A stretch of 64,000 nucleotides of DNA from Deltaproteobacteria bacterium (lineage in GTDB: Bacteria > JAMCPX01). A model generated the notes under the pieces. It ran no database searches. It saw only the letters and a program-made list of their open reading frames with translations, and had not been told where the DNA came from. A program made the translations under genes and the position numbers. The stretch covers positions 1 to 64,000 of the forward strand of contig JAMCPX010000008.1 in the NCBI GenBank assembly GCA_023382265.1. The letters are read 5' to 3'. Position 1 is the first letter of the stretch; each line of letters starts with the position of its first letter. Below, in pieces: positions 44,668 through 53,517 of this stretch.

Positions 44668-45264
44668 CTATTTAACAGGACCAACCGGCCATACTACGCT
44701 GCCATAAACTTCATTCAAAACCTGAGCAAGACCCGTATAAATTGCGGATAACCCGCAAATGATCCCTTCATACCCTGCTATTACATGGATTATCTTACTG
44801 CCGGTTGCATCACCGGCCGCAAGTAAGAAAAACAAAACGAACAATGTGAAAAATACGAATTGAAGAGCTTTGTTCAGTCTCAATGTTCCGATGTACATGA
44901 CCAGCGTAAAAATACCCCATAGGATCAAATAAGCAACCATCCCGCCTGTATCCTGACCTCCAATCCAACCCCATTTTCCGAAGAAAATGAGCGCAACAAG
45001 GGTCAGCCAGAAAAGTCCGAAAGATGTAAATGCAGTGGCACCAAAGGTATTTTTTTTCTTCCATTCTTCAATACCTGCAATAACCTGGGCTATGCCCCCG
45101 TAGAAAACACCCATCGCCATGATCATGCTTCCAAGAGAAATGATCCCGGCATTCGCAAGATTCAAAAGTACTGTTGTCATGCCAAAACCCAATAAGCCCA
45201 ATGGTGCCGGATTTCCTGTTGTGTCCTGAATTGCGGTTAAAACTACCTGTTTTTCTTCTGACAT
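44668..45264 (-). CDS. satP: Acetate uptake transporter (GPR1/FUN34/YaaH, SatP type)
   Basis: 198 residues with six membrane helices. The family signature [20 protein letters not shown] is near the N-terminus (about 17-36), and [20 protein letters not shown] then [12 protein letters not shown] form the other conserved block. SatP-like proteins carry acetate or succinate. AAAGGAGGTAG lies a few bases before the ATG. It is the first gene of the acs operon, with a -24/-12 promoter about 70-80 bases upstream. Confidence 0.94.
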   Translation of the reverse strand: MSEEKQVVLTAIQDTTGNPAPLGLLGFGMTTVLLNLANAGIISLGSMIMAMGVFYGGIAQVIAGIEEWKKKNTFGATAFTSFGLFWLTLVALIFFGKWGWIGGQDTGGMVAYLILWGIFTLVMYIGTLRLNKALQFVFFTLFVLFFLLAAGDATGSKIIHVIAGYEGIICGLSAIYTGLAQVLNEVYGSVVWPVGPVK

Positions 45265-45331
45265 AAACTACCTCCTTTAAAAATATTATTTTTTTCTGAT
45301 ATCAATCATATTCCCCTAAACAGGAAATAAA

Positions 45332-45346
45332 GCATGATAAGTGCCA
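45332..45346 (-). promoter_or_regulatory. Sigma-54 (-24/-12) promoter of satP-acs-porin
   Basis: On the minus strand TGGCAC, five bases, ATGC matches the consensus TGGCAC-N5-TTGC with the invariant GG and GC in correct spacing. It would start transcription near 45320, giving a leader of about 56 bases before satP. A sigma-54 activator is encoded in the neighbouring operon. Confidence 0.8.
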
Positions 45347-45422
45347 GAGTGTGATAGTTTATTTTAATTTATATTTTATAATAAGTTGCATGGGTATAAA
45401 GGATCTAATAGACATTTATAGT

Positions 45423-45467
45423 GTAACTTTAAGTAATCCATTAATATACTTTATTACTTTAGGTAAC
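45423..45467. promoter_or_regulatory. Candidate upstream activator boxes for the sigma-54 regulator
   Basis: GTAACTTTAAGTAAT (45423-45437) and ATTACTTTAGGTAAC (45453-45467) are inverted copies with 13 of 15 bases matching, centred about 30 bases apart. They lie about 100-145 bases upstream of the predicted start, where enhancer-binding proteins usually bind. Assignment to the regulator is inference. Confidence 0.5.
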
Positions 45468-45828
45468 AACAATATAGAAAACCGGAAACAGCGGCCTCTG
45501 CTTTCAATGCAATTCACACATAACATGTTAGCTACGGAAATCAAAAGAATGCATTTCTGAGATTAGACAAAGGTTTGACTTAACAGGCTGTTGAAAAACT
45601 AAGTATTCTCAAAGCAATTTAATCCCTCAAATTGCGTTCTGTTAATATTTTGGGTTAACCGGCAAAATAATTCCGATAATCCAGTCATTTGAGGCCATCT
45701 CTTTGAGAGCCTTTTAACCACCACAAGCCGTGCATCAGTATATGTATACGATCGGTCAGTATCGTTTATTGTGGGTGCATGTCGAGGTTTACATGGGATA
45801 TGCTTCGGGGAGGGAATTTTTAAGGGAA

Positions 45829-46109
45829 ATATGCTCTGCCAGTGCTGCAAACCTCGAAAGTTTAGTAAAGGGTCATGTATCAAAAAGCTCTACAATTATA
45901 ACTGATAGCTGGGTGAGTATAATGGCTTAAAAAGACTCGGATATAACCATAAACCCGTAAAATTAAATACTCCAGAGGACGCAAGCAAACAACTTCCGAA
46001 GATACATATTGCATTCGCAAATCTGAAAGCATGGATCACTGGTACATATAGGTTTGTATCGAAAAAGCATTTACAGAACCGGAAAAGCCGTACTATCCGA
46101 ATCTTGTAA
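45829..46109 (+). pseudogene. IS1595 (ISXO2-like) transposase fragment, frameshifted
   Basis: The plus strand reads ICSASAANLESLVKGHVSKS then STIITDSWVS. After an apparent one-base deletion near 45917-45921 it continues in another frame as NGLKRLGYNHKPVKLN, then PKIHIAFANLKAWITGTYRF and VSKKHLQ. TDxW followed by NLKxWxxGTxxxVSxKHLQ is the C-terminal part of the ISXO2/IS1595 DDE domain. The N-terminal zinc-ribbon half is not recognisable and the C-terminal YLxEFxFRFN is lost. Non-functional. Confidence 0.65.
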
Positions 46110-46228
46110 GGCGAACATCTATCGTTAAAACGGCGTTCTTAGGATCGGTCGTTTTTGTCAGTGGTTTAGTGTTGATCGGAGTTGTGCCAGATCTTATCAA
46201 AAAATATAGAACGGAGGTCAGGAAATGA
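46051..46228 (+). other. Open stretch resembling the C-terminal tail of a membrane protein
   Basis: A frame overlapping the end of the transposase fragment reads KAFTEPEKPYYPNLVRRTSI, then a hydrophobic helix FLGSVVFVSGLVLIGVVP and the basic end DLIKKYRTEVRK, stopping at 46226-46228. It has no start or ribosome site. It could be a captured gene fragment or a chance frame. Confidence 0.2.
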
Positions 46229-46551
46229 TTTACAGTATAAAAATAATAATATACCCTCTTAAAAATGAAGTCCGTTATAGCTATTTCTATCATTTATATT
46301 TTTATAGAAATAATACAAATAATGAAAAGTGAAAGTTCAGACAAGAGATTGCAAAATCAACGAACACAAAAGAAGCCATTGGACTGGATTCTTTTAAAAT
46401 GACAACTTTCCTAAGTAGTATAAAAAGTCATGTGGAAAAAGGTGGATAGGTGTTATATTCTTTTTTAAGAGGAGTTTTTCAACAGCCTGTCAAAATGTGA
46501 AATAAAACAGACTCGATAAGTGTTAAATGCACAAATTAAAAAGGTAGTCGA

Positions 46552-48051
46552 ATGCAAATGGAGAATAAGTCTATAATCATTATCGGCGGCGGGCTTGCCG
46601 GGCTTTCAGCAGGCTGTTATGCACTTATGAACGGATACGATGTGCAGATCTATGAACACGCTGCAATTCCAGGCGGTGTATGTACATCATGGAAAACCGG
46701 CAATTATCTGATTGATGGTTGCATACACTGGCTTGCTGGGCACAGACCAGGTGCATCTGTTTATGAGATATACAGAGAACTCGGCATTGTGGATACAGCA
46801 AAATTCCTTAATGTAAAATCGTATATAAATTTTGTTGATGCAAAAACGGGCAAACATTTTGAGCTTACCTCGGATTATGAAAATGTGAAAAGTCAGCTGA
46901 TACGCATATCTCCCGAGGATAAAGGTACAATAGAAAAATTCCTTCAGGCGTGTCTTGTAATGGCTGAGCTGCAAATGCCCACAGGCGGTTCTTCTGAAAA
47001 GAAAAAACTGCTCTATAGACTGGCAGAACTCCGGAAGAAGGGAAAAATATTAAAATATTTCTTTAAGTACAATCTGTCGCTGAAGGATTATGCTAAAAAA
47101 ATAAAAAATAAATGGGTTAAGGACATTATGGTAAACCTGTTCCTGCAGGATATGACTACATTATTCTCAATGCTGATGCTTGGATACCTCTTTAACAATC
47201 AGCTCGGCATGGTTGAGGGAGGGTCTATCAGGTTTGTCCTTCCAATAGAGAAACGGTTCAAGAAGCTCGGGGGTAAGATCACATACAATATGGCGGTAGA
47301 TAAAATCCTCGTGGAGAACGATGCTGCTGTAGGCGTAAAGCTCTCCGATGGCTCTGTGCACAAATCAGATATTGTGATTTCCGCTGCGGATCTGCACTCA
47401 ACGCTTTTTGATATGCTTGACGGGAAATATGTTGGAAAGAGATTTGAATACATGTTTAAAAACTGGAAGATGTTCAGCCCGCTTATGCTCATAAGTTTCG
47501 GAGTAACTGGTGATATAAAAAGGTATCCGCCCGTTAATGTTTTTTTCCTGAAAGAACCGTTTAAAATCGGGAATACCGGAATAGACAGGCTTCTTGTCCG
47601 TGATTACAGCTATGATAAAGTAATGAATCCTGGAGATAAAACGGTTATTCAGGCTGAGATTGAGACAGAGTATGATTATTGGATGGAGCTAAGAAAAAAC
47701 AAAGAAGAATATTATAAGGAAAAAGATAATGTTGCTCAGAACATCCTTAATAAGCTTGAAGAATTTTATCCCGGCATAAAATCAAAGGTTGAGATGATCG
47801 ATGTTGTAACGCCCTGCACATTCCTAAGATATACACGCAATTACAGGGGTGCGTTTGAGGGCTGGCTTATGACTGGTGAAACCCTTAGGATGCCTGTCCC
47901 TAAAACGCTGAATGGCTTGAAAAACTTCTATCTGACAGGACAGTGGGTGGAGCCCGGCGGAGGTGTGCCGACTGCAGTCGCCTCCGGCAGACGCATTATC
48001 AGAAATATTTGTTACGACGCTAAAAGGGAATTTGTAACAAAACTGCCTTAG
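46552..48051 (+). CDS. Phytoene desaturase-like NAD(P)/FAD-dependent oxidoreductase
   Basis: 499 residues of the CrtI/COG1233 flavoprotein group. The FAD-binding fold IIIIGGGLAGLSAGCYALMN (about 7-26) is followed by GYDVQIYEHAAIPGGVCTSW, and the C-terminal FAD motif is FYLTGQWVEPGGGVPTAVAS. Members desaturate or isomerise carotenoids, retinoids and other polyenes; many are uncharacterised. No phytoene synthase is nearby, so the substrate is open. AAGGT lies 7 bases before the ATG at 46552; an ATG two codons later is possible. It sits just outside the insertion-sequence remnant. Confidence 0.85.
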   Translation: MQMENKSIIIIGGGLAGLSAGCYALMNGYDVQIYEHAAIPGGVCTSWKTGNYLIDGCIHWLAGHRPGASVYEIYRELGIVDTAKFLNVKSYINFVDAKTGKHFELTSDYENVKSQLIRISPEDKGTIEKFLQACLVMAELQMPTGGSSEKKKLLYRLAELRKKGKILKYFFKYNLSLKDYAKKIKNKWVKDIMVNLFLQDMTTLFSMLMLGYLFNNQLGMVEGGSIRFVLPIEKRFKKLGGKITYNMAVDKILVENDAAVGVKLSDGSVHKSDIVISAADLHSTLFDMLDGKYVGKRFEYMFKNWKMFSPLMLISFGVTGDIKRYPPVNVFFLKEPFKIGNTGIDRLLVRDYSYDKVMNPGDKTVIQAEIETEYDYWMELRKNKEEYYKEKDNVAQNILNKLEEFYPGIKSKVEMIDVVTPCTFLRYTRNYRGAFEGWLMTGETLRMPVPKTLNGLKNFYLTGQWVEPGGGVPTAVASGRRIIRNICYDAKREFVTKLP

Positions 48052-48099
48052 GTCCTTTTCTTCTCCTTTAGTCCGGGAATGGCCTTCGGTTCTAACATA

Positions 48100-49512
48100 T
48101 CACCTTGTCATCCAGGATTTACTTCTCAATGTAAGGAATGCATAAGGAAATATCCATTGCAGCAAGAATATGGAGAAATACGAATATAGTACGCCATAAA
48201 TGAAATCGGAATCCTTCTCTGACCGCAGATAATATATTGTATAAATAAGTGATATTACTCCCACAACAGCAAGGTATCTAAATACATTCATTGGATAAAA
48301 AATAAGATGTATAAATAAAAATACAATAGCATAATACTGGAAAGGATATCTCATATTGACAATAAAAAAATTCAATACTGGAAGAAATCTATTTTTTTCT
48401 CTGTATTTCTTAAAAATAAAAGTTGACAATATTATTGATTCTCTTATATTGCTTCTTTCCCATCTTATATACATTTTTGCGAGTTTACTATACGTGTCAG
48501 GTACCATTGTATAAATAACAGCATTGTTCTGATAAACGGTGTAATACCCTTTATGCAATATCATGTTTGTAAGTGCCCTATCCTCTCCGTAGGTACATAC
48601 AGCATTTAAAAATCGTTCGTTAAGCCATTGCTCCATAACCTGCTTAACAGCGCTACCGGAATAAGCAGAGAATGCCCCGGGACAACACAATACTGCACCA
48701 TAAGTTGATTGGCATGCCCTTGTAAAATCGAACGAAAGTATGTAGCTTACACCAAGCATCCTTGGAATCAAACCTCGATCTTTATTTAATACCTTTACAT
48801 TTCCTGCAACCGCACCTATGCGTTTGTCCTTGGCAAATGGCGTTACAATGTCTTGTATTGCCCATTTTCTTATAACACTATCTGAATCCATCGTTATGAA
48901 GATACTGCCCTTTGCATTAACAAATCCATTGTATAACCCATGCCTTTTCCCCATGTTTTTTGGATGTTTTATCAGTTTTACAGTATCAGGATACCGTGCT
49001 TTAGCTTTTTGCATATAAAGATATGTATCATCTTTTGAGCCGTCATCTATACATATTACCTCAAGCTTATTTAAAGGATATCCTGACTCAATGGCTGAGA
49101 CAATTGATTTTTCTACAAATGCGCCTTCATTGTATGCGGGGATTATAACACTTACAGACGGTAATGGTTCATTTTTAAGTATATATGGTTTATACCTTAG
49201 CCATAAAAGTGTTCTAAAAACTAAATATAAAGAAGTTATTGTGGCATATATAATAGATGCATACATAAAAAATATAAAAATCTTACCCTGCGCGATTGTC
49301 GTGTCCCATAATCTAACAAAAGATCCATAATAAATAGATGCTATTACAAATACCATTACTATACTAAATATACCGGCTTTCAAAACAACATCAAAAAACT
49401 TAACCTTTAAAGATCGAGGCATTTTATTAATTTTAAGAATGTTCTCTACTGACGGGTTATTAGATTCCTGCGTATCTTTTAGATTTTCTTTTGTTGCATC
49501 TTCATCATGCAT
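48100..49512 (-). CDS. Family 2 processive glycosyltransferase (hyaluronan synthase/NodC-like)
   Basis: About 470 residues. Two N-terminal membrane helices (about 45-115) precede a GT2 domain with SVIIPAYNEGAFVEKSIVSA, CIDDGSKDD, TMDSDSVIRKWA, TYGEDRALTN and KMYIRWERSNIRES. Further C-terminal helices follow. This is the layout of membrane synthases that both polymerise and export a beta-glycan or transfer sugars to lipids. The frame is open to a TTG at 49548; ATG at 49512 is preferred although both have poor ribosome sites. No partner polysaccharide genes adjoin. Confidence 0.85.
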   Translation of the reverse strand: MHDEDATKENLKDTQESNNPSVENILKINKMPRSLKVKFFDVVLKAGIFSIVMVFVIASIYYGSFVRLWDTTIAQGKIFIFFMYASIIYATITSLYLVFRTLLWLRYKPYILKNEPLPSVSVIIPAYNEGAFVEKSIVSAIESGYPLNKLEVICIDDGSKDDTYLYMQKAKARYPDTVKLIKHPKNMGKRHGLYNGFVNAKGSIFITMDSDSVIRKWAIQDIVTPFAKDKRIGAVAGNVKVLNKDRGLIPRMLGVSYILSFDFTRACQSTYGAVLCCPGAFSAYSGSAVKQVMEQWLNERFLNAVCTYGEDRALTNMILHKGYYTVYQNNAVIYTMVPDTYSKLAKMYIRWERSNIRESIILSTFIFKKYREKNRFLPVLNFFIVNMRYPFQYYAIVFLFIHLIFYPMNVFRYLAVVGVISLIYTIYYLRSEKDSDFIYGVLYSYFSIFLLQWIFPYAFLTLRSKSWMTR

Positions 49513-49784
49513 AATCTGTTCTTTTATATCAATGTCTTGTAAAAGCAAGCTTTAAAATAGAAACAAAATAACATAAAAATCCGCGCAGCATAACTAACCC
49601 GGTCTTTATGGAGTAGGACACAGTATATGTTAATCAGAGAATGTATTTAAAAAATTGAATATGCATATTTTCCTATCACGTATTTTGGGTTGAACGGCTT
49701 ATACATAGGTACGTATGGTGCGGACCGAACGTGATCGTTACTGTCGTATTAATAAGGTTTATAATGTAAGTGTCTCTAAAATAT

Positions 49785-50861
49785 TCATACCAGCCATTTG
49801 TGTTCTCTATACCAGTCTACAGTAGTCTTCATACCTTCTCTGAACAATGGATACTTGAATTTATAACCGAGTTCCTTGAGTTCTGAGGTATCATAGATGT
49901 GATCACCCTTGAAGTAGCCAAGCCAGTCTTTATCAAATCTTGGTCTCAATGCCTGTTCTATGCCATATTTTGAACAGAGCCATGACCAATGTTTATAAAT
50001 CCTATCGTTTATGCGCTTGAACAAAAAATCTGGAACATGCATCGAAAAGCCAATGACTATATCCCATAATCTCTGTGATATCTTAAAAGATTTGCCATAT
50101 TCAAAATTCAGTGCATCTGCAAGACTTTTACAGAACTCCTCAATGTTAACCGGCGATTCATCTGCTATATTAAACACTTTGTCTTTAACTCTATCCGGAT
50201 GTTGTGCTATACACAGTACAGCCTCAACAACATCATCAACATGAACATGATGGTTCTTGTATGAACCAATTATCAGAGGCAATTTTCTTTTCTTTATGCC
50301 AATTAATTCAAGGATGGATAGAAACATTGCATGTCCGTATCTGCTTCCAGGTCCATAAACAAGGGTCGGTCTTACAGCAGAGGCACATACAGCTTTACCT
50401 TTCATAAGACTCCAGAATAACTGTTCGCCTTCCCATTTTGTTTTTTCATAATTATTTCTTGGATTCTTTGGTGAATCAGATTTGCACGGGACTTCGGCAG
50501 GCCTGCCATACACGCCTACGGTTGAAAAATGGATATACTGTTCCACATCGTGCATCAACGAGGCTTCAGCAAGGTTTCTTACGCCGTCCACATTTGCCGA
50601 TCTCATAACAGAAATGGGTGCAGCAAGATCAAAAACCGCACCGGCAGCTATAACAGTATCAACCCCTGCTACCGCCTTCGATATTGCATCCTTATCCTCA
50701 AGCCTGGCAATCACAGGCTCTGCCCCAAAATTAATCGGTTCTTTTAAAGGCTCCGGCGATATGTCCATTGCCCTTACAGAAAATCCGGCCTCTACAAAAG
50801 CCTTTGCGAGTTTTTTACCTATAAACCCACCAGCCCCTGTTATTAAAATTCTCTTTGTCAT
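49785..50861 (-). CDS. NAD-dependent epimerase/dehydratase (extended SDR)
   Basis: 358 residues. ILITGAGGFIGKKLAKAFVE is the NAD-binding loop (about 4-23). The catalytic Ser-Tyr-Lys set is seen as HFSTVGVYGRP and NNYEKTKWEGEQ, and RPTLVYGPGSRYGHAMFL follows. It resembles 3-beta-hydroxysteroid dehydrogenase-like and nucleotide-sugar epimerase proteins; substrate unknown. GAGGGGATGATG precedes the ATG. A homologue of the same length lies upstream with a small membrane protein between them. Confidence 0.87.
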   Translation of the reverse strand: MTKRILITGAGGFIGKKLAKAFVEAGFSVRAMDISPEPLKEPINFGAEPVIARLEDKDAISKAVAGVDTVIAAGAVFDLAAPISVMRSANVDGVRNLAEASLMHDVEQYIHFSTVGVYGRPAEVPCKSDSPKNPRNNYEKTKWEGEQLFWSLMKGKAVCASAVRPTLVYGPGSRYGHAMFLSILELIGIKKRKLPLIIGSYKNHHVHVDDVVEAVLCIAQHPDRVKDKVFNIADESPVNIEEFCKSLADALNFEYGKSFKISQRLWDIVIGFSMHVPDFLFKRINDRIYKHWSWLCSKYGIEQALRPRFDKDWLGYFKGDHIYDTSELKELGYKFKYPLFREGMKTTVDWYREHKWLV

Positions 50862-50953
50862 ACATCATCCCCTCTTCTTATTGTGTACTTAATGCACCTT
50901 TATCAAATATAACCTTATTAACGACCGATAAAAATCCTTTATATGAATTTATT

Positions 50954-51355
50954 CTATATTTTATCTTCAGTACCCTCTACCGACCATGCCGGTTTAAATG
51001 GTTCGGTCTTATCGCTTAATGTAAGAGGCCAGAGTAATCCCCCTTGAGTTTTTGATCTGCCGAACAAACCAAATATTCTTTCACCGCCCCAGATAAACCA
51101 CAGCGGGTATGAAAGCACATAGAATATGCCGATAGTGGTATTAACATAAACAACCATATGCTGCGTGAACCATGGCTCGATGATATGCAGGTTGGACAAA
51201 ATCACATTAAGCCAGCTTATTAAGAGCAGAGATAATCCTGTAAAAGTATAGGCATCAGGGTGTCTCTCGCGCAGGTATTTTGCATAGACGTAAGCTGAAA
51301 TTGAGCCCGCAATGATCATAAATGGAACATCAAGTATAAATAATCTCATAACCAT
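50954..51355 (-). CDS. Small four-helix membrane protein, function unknown
   Basis: 133 residues, no family recognised. Helices are visible at about 3-25, 38-58, 66-90 and 95-110, for example VPFMIIAGSISAYVYAKYLR and TFTGLSLLLISWLNVILSNL. A Trp/Pro-rich hydrophilic tail follows (LLWPLTLSDKTEPFKPAW). Its start overlaps the end of the upstream epimerase gene by 10 bases, and the other epimerase follows after 92 bases. Context suggests it acts with these two enzymes at the membrane, possibly on a lipid. Confidence 0.65.
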   Translation of the reverse strand: MVMRLFILDVPFMIIAGSISAYVYAKYLRERHPDAYTFTGLSLLLISWLNVILSNLHIIEPWFTQHMVVYVNTTIGIFYVLSYPLWFIWGGERIFGLFGRSKTQGGLLWPLTLSDKTEPFKPAWSVEGTEDKI

Positions 51356-52422
51356 CCCCTTTCCTTACACCATGTTATATAATCCCACAGCCCCTTTTTG
51401 GGGTCCTGATATGCAAATTTAAACCCGAGTTTTTTTATCTTCTCATTTGAAAACCAGTACTGATGCGTCATGTACTCCACCATTGGCACGTCCACCTTTG
51501 GCCTTTTCCCTTTACTCCTTGCATGGGCATCAATACCTTTTATGAGTTTCAATCCTATCCTTGCTAAACCTTTATACATGGGCCACCACACTGGTATCCT
51601 GATCACCTTTTCCATGCCGAGAGCTCTATAAATAAATTCTATCATCTCTGTCTGACTTATACTATCGCTAAGTACATTGTATGCTTGACCAATAGACTCG
51701 GGCTTTTCTGCTGTGAACAATGCGGCATTGACAAGGTCCTTTACATGGACCGATGGGAACATGAGCGTGTGTTTCTTAGGAAACCATGATATAACAAAAC
51801 CTGTGCCCATCTTCTCTACGCCGTAAAGTATATGGTATACACCGTACCTGTGTCTTGGACCATATATAGGGGCAGGCCTGAGTACGGTCAATGGCAGTTT
51901 TTTAGTTTTGTACAGATCCCATAACAGTATTTCCTGTTCTGTTTTTGATTTAGAGTACAGATTAGGAGGGTTATAGGGCTCATCCTCATCACCAGGTAGT
52001 TTTTTTGTTTCCCCATATACCCCGTCGGTACTCCAATGTATAAACCTCCTTACATTATTGGATAATGCAAGTTCTGCAAGGTTACGTACCCCGTTTACAT
52101 TTACATTATAAAGCACATCCCATGTAGCAAAATAATCATACAGTGATGCAATATGAAACACGGCATCATATACCTTCCCTTTAAAAAGAGGCTCTAGTGT
52201 ATTTTTTTTCGTGAGATCCGCGGCTATGAATTCAACACCAAGTCGTGAAATATATTCTTCGTAATGAACAGGATGCAGGTCCCCTTCTTCACAATAATAC
52301 TGGGCATGTTCTGCTTTTTTAAGATCCGTTGCAATTACATTCCAACCACTCTCTTTTAGAAGTTCCACCATGTGTGTACCTGTAAACCCACATGCCCCAG
52401 TAACAAGAGCTAACTTTGACAT
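51346..52422 (-). CDS. NAD-dependent epimerase/dehydratase (extended SDR), second copy
   Basis: 358 residues. The N-terminal LVTGACGFTGTHMVELLKES is the NAD-binding loop, FIHWSTDGVYGETKK holds the catalytic Ser region and NLYSKSKTEQEILL the Tyr-Lys pair. LRPAPIYGPRHRYGVYHILY parallels the same block in the 49785-50861 protein, so the two are likely paralogues. A short basic hydrophobic region near about 285 could touch the membrane. The gene begins this three-gene run; the ATG is preceded by GGAGGGCG. Confidence 0.87.
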   Translation of the reverse strand: MSKLALVTGACGFTGTHMVELLKESGWNVIATDLKKAEHAQYYCEEGDLHPVHYEEYISRLGVEFIAADLTKKNTLEPLFKGKVYDAVFHIASLYDYFATWDVLYNVNVNGVRNLAELALSNNVRRFIHWSTDGVYGETKKLPGDEDEPYNPPNLYSKSKTEQEILLWDLYKTKKLPLTVLRPAPIYGPRHRYGVYHILYGVEKMGTGFVISWFPKKHTLMFPSVHVKDLVNAALFTAEKPESIGQAYNVLSDSISQTEMIEFIYRALGMEKVIRIPVWWPMYKGLARIGLKLIKGIDAHARSKGKRPKVDVPMVEYMTHQYWFSNEKIKKLGFKFAYQDPKKGLWDYITWCKERGWL

Positions 52423-52541
52423 AACGCCCTCCTAAATATTTTTGACATTTTTATCAATAATATTTAAAACTTAATATGTCAAGTTCTTGCTGTCTATTTT
52501 CCCTGCTGTTACAAGATGCTATACTTTAATTCCCGAATCTG

Positions 52542-53264
52542 TCATTTCATAATACTTTCAGGATTAATCATCTGTAACAGTTTAACAAGTTCTGCAATAT
52601 GCAGCTGGCCGGGTGCAGTTGATCTTCTCATATGTGTGTACGCGATGAGAGATCCAAATAAGGGATTTATGACCCTTGAGATACCTCCGAACCTACCCAT
52701 TGAAATGGTAATAATGTTTTCTGTCTTATGACCTATTGTAAAGCCCAATAACCTTGCAACGTCATCCTTGTTCTTTGCATACAAAGCAAGCTTTATTATA
52801 TCTGCCGATGTATCTTTCCCCTTTGCTAAAACTATTTCTAAAAATGCATTATCTGGCGTTTCTTTAAAATTATGATAAGACCCTATAATTATCTTTTTAT
52901 ACACTTTACCGAGCTTTACAATTTCACGGGATATCCTGGAATTGATTTCTATATCAATCGCATCTGCATACGGAATAATGTTTTTGAATAATCTGTACCT
53001 TTCATAATCGCGTATTTTTATTTTTCCGCCTTCTTCGCCTGTTCTTATCGTCACTATTACAGGCTTGCCCGTTTTTTGTTTTACCCTTTCATATACATTT
53101 AAGACATGAGCAGGGGATATGTTTTTAAACATATCAACCCTTAACTCAATCATATCGGCAAGAGAAAGCAGATTACTTCGCAAATTGTTTATATCCCTGT
53201 CGGTCAATGAAACAGCAACAACAGGCTTTGTACCTAGTTTTATATTCCCTATTCTCAGGTTCAT
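52542..53264 (-). CDS. aroD: Type I 3-dehydroquinate dehydratase
   Basis: 240 residues. AroD forms 3-dehydroshikimate in the shikimate pathway through a Schiff-base Lys. VAVSLTDRDI at the N-terminus, MIELRVDMF, KPVIVTIRTGEEGGK, and IIGSYHNFKETPD (with the active His) are in the type I order. The Lys lies in ADIIKLALYAKNKDD and the end has SLIAYTHMRRSTAPGQLHI. It stands alone; other aro genes are not in the window. Confidence 0.92.
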   Translation of the reverse strand: MNLRIGNIKLGTKPVVAVSLTDRDINNLRSNLLSLADMIELRVDMFKNISPAHVLNVYERVKQKTGKPVIVTIRTGEEGGKIKIRDYERYRLFKNIIPYADAIDIEINSRISREIVKLGKVYKKIIIGSYHNFKETPDNAFLEIVLAKGKDTSADIIKLALYAKNKDDVARLLGFTIGHKTENIITISMGRFGGISRVINPLFGSLIAYTHMRRSTAPGQLHIAELVKLLQMINPESIMK

Positions 53265-53478
53265 GTACGGTTTATATCACAACATTAACATATGATAAAC
53301 CGAAAACACTTTTGTACCTTCACAATTGATAATTCCCCGCGGCTTTCACGGGGACAAGTTTCGCAGGAATGACTGCCAATAAACGTATTACTCTCTTTCT
53401 TTGCTACATCACAGCCTGCCGCGAGGTGGTTCATTTACCTTATCAAGAAAAAATGGAAGTGCATGTGCATTGTTGCAC

Positions 53479-53507
53479 TTGACATATGTATTTTTATAAG
53501 TTATCAA
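53479..53507 (+). promoter_or_regulatory. Possible sigma-70 promoter for the FadL-like operon
   Basis: TTGACA (53479-53484) and TATCAA (53502-53507) have 17 bases between them. A small hairpin AAGTGCA/TGCACTT overlaps the -35 side. The -10 is only moderate. The first barrel gene follows at 53518 or 53542. Confidence 0.45.
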
Positions 53508-53517
53508 AATATTGATT

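Larger units (their letters stand above)
45583..46490. mobile_element. Degenerate insertion-sequence remnant with 18-bp terminal inverted repeats
   Basis: ACAGGCTGTTGAAAAACT (45583-45600) is exactly reverse-complemented at 46473-46490, bounding 908 bases. Inside is a frameshifted transposase fragment. No convincing target duplication flanks the ends. The element occupies most of the 1.3-kb gap between satP and the flavoprotein gene. The rest of that gap holds the satP promoter region (45265-45470) and nothing else recognisable. Confidence 0.75.

Noticed and set aside
45599-45883. 94-codon minus-strand open frame at the left end of the insertion-sequence remnant
   Set aside because: No recognisable domain; the transposase signal is on the plus strand.
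53334-53354. Short CCCCG/CGGGG hairpin between aroD and the FadL pair
   Set aside because: Only a 6-bp stem with no T-run; may be a decayed palindromic repeat but too weak to call.
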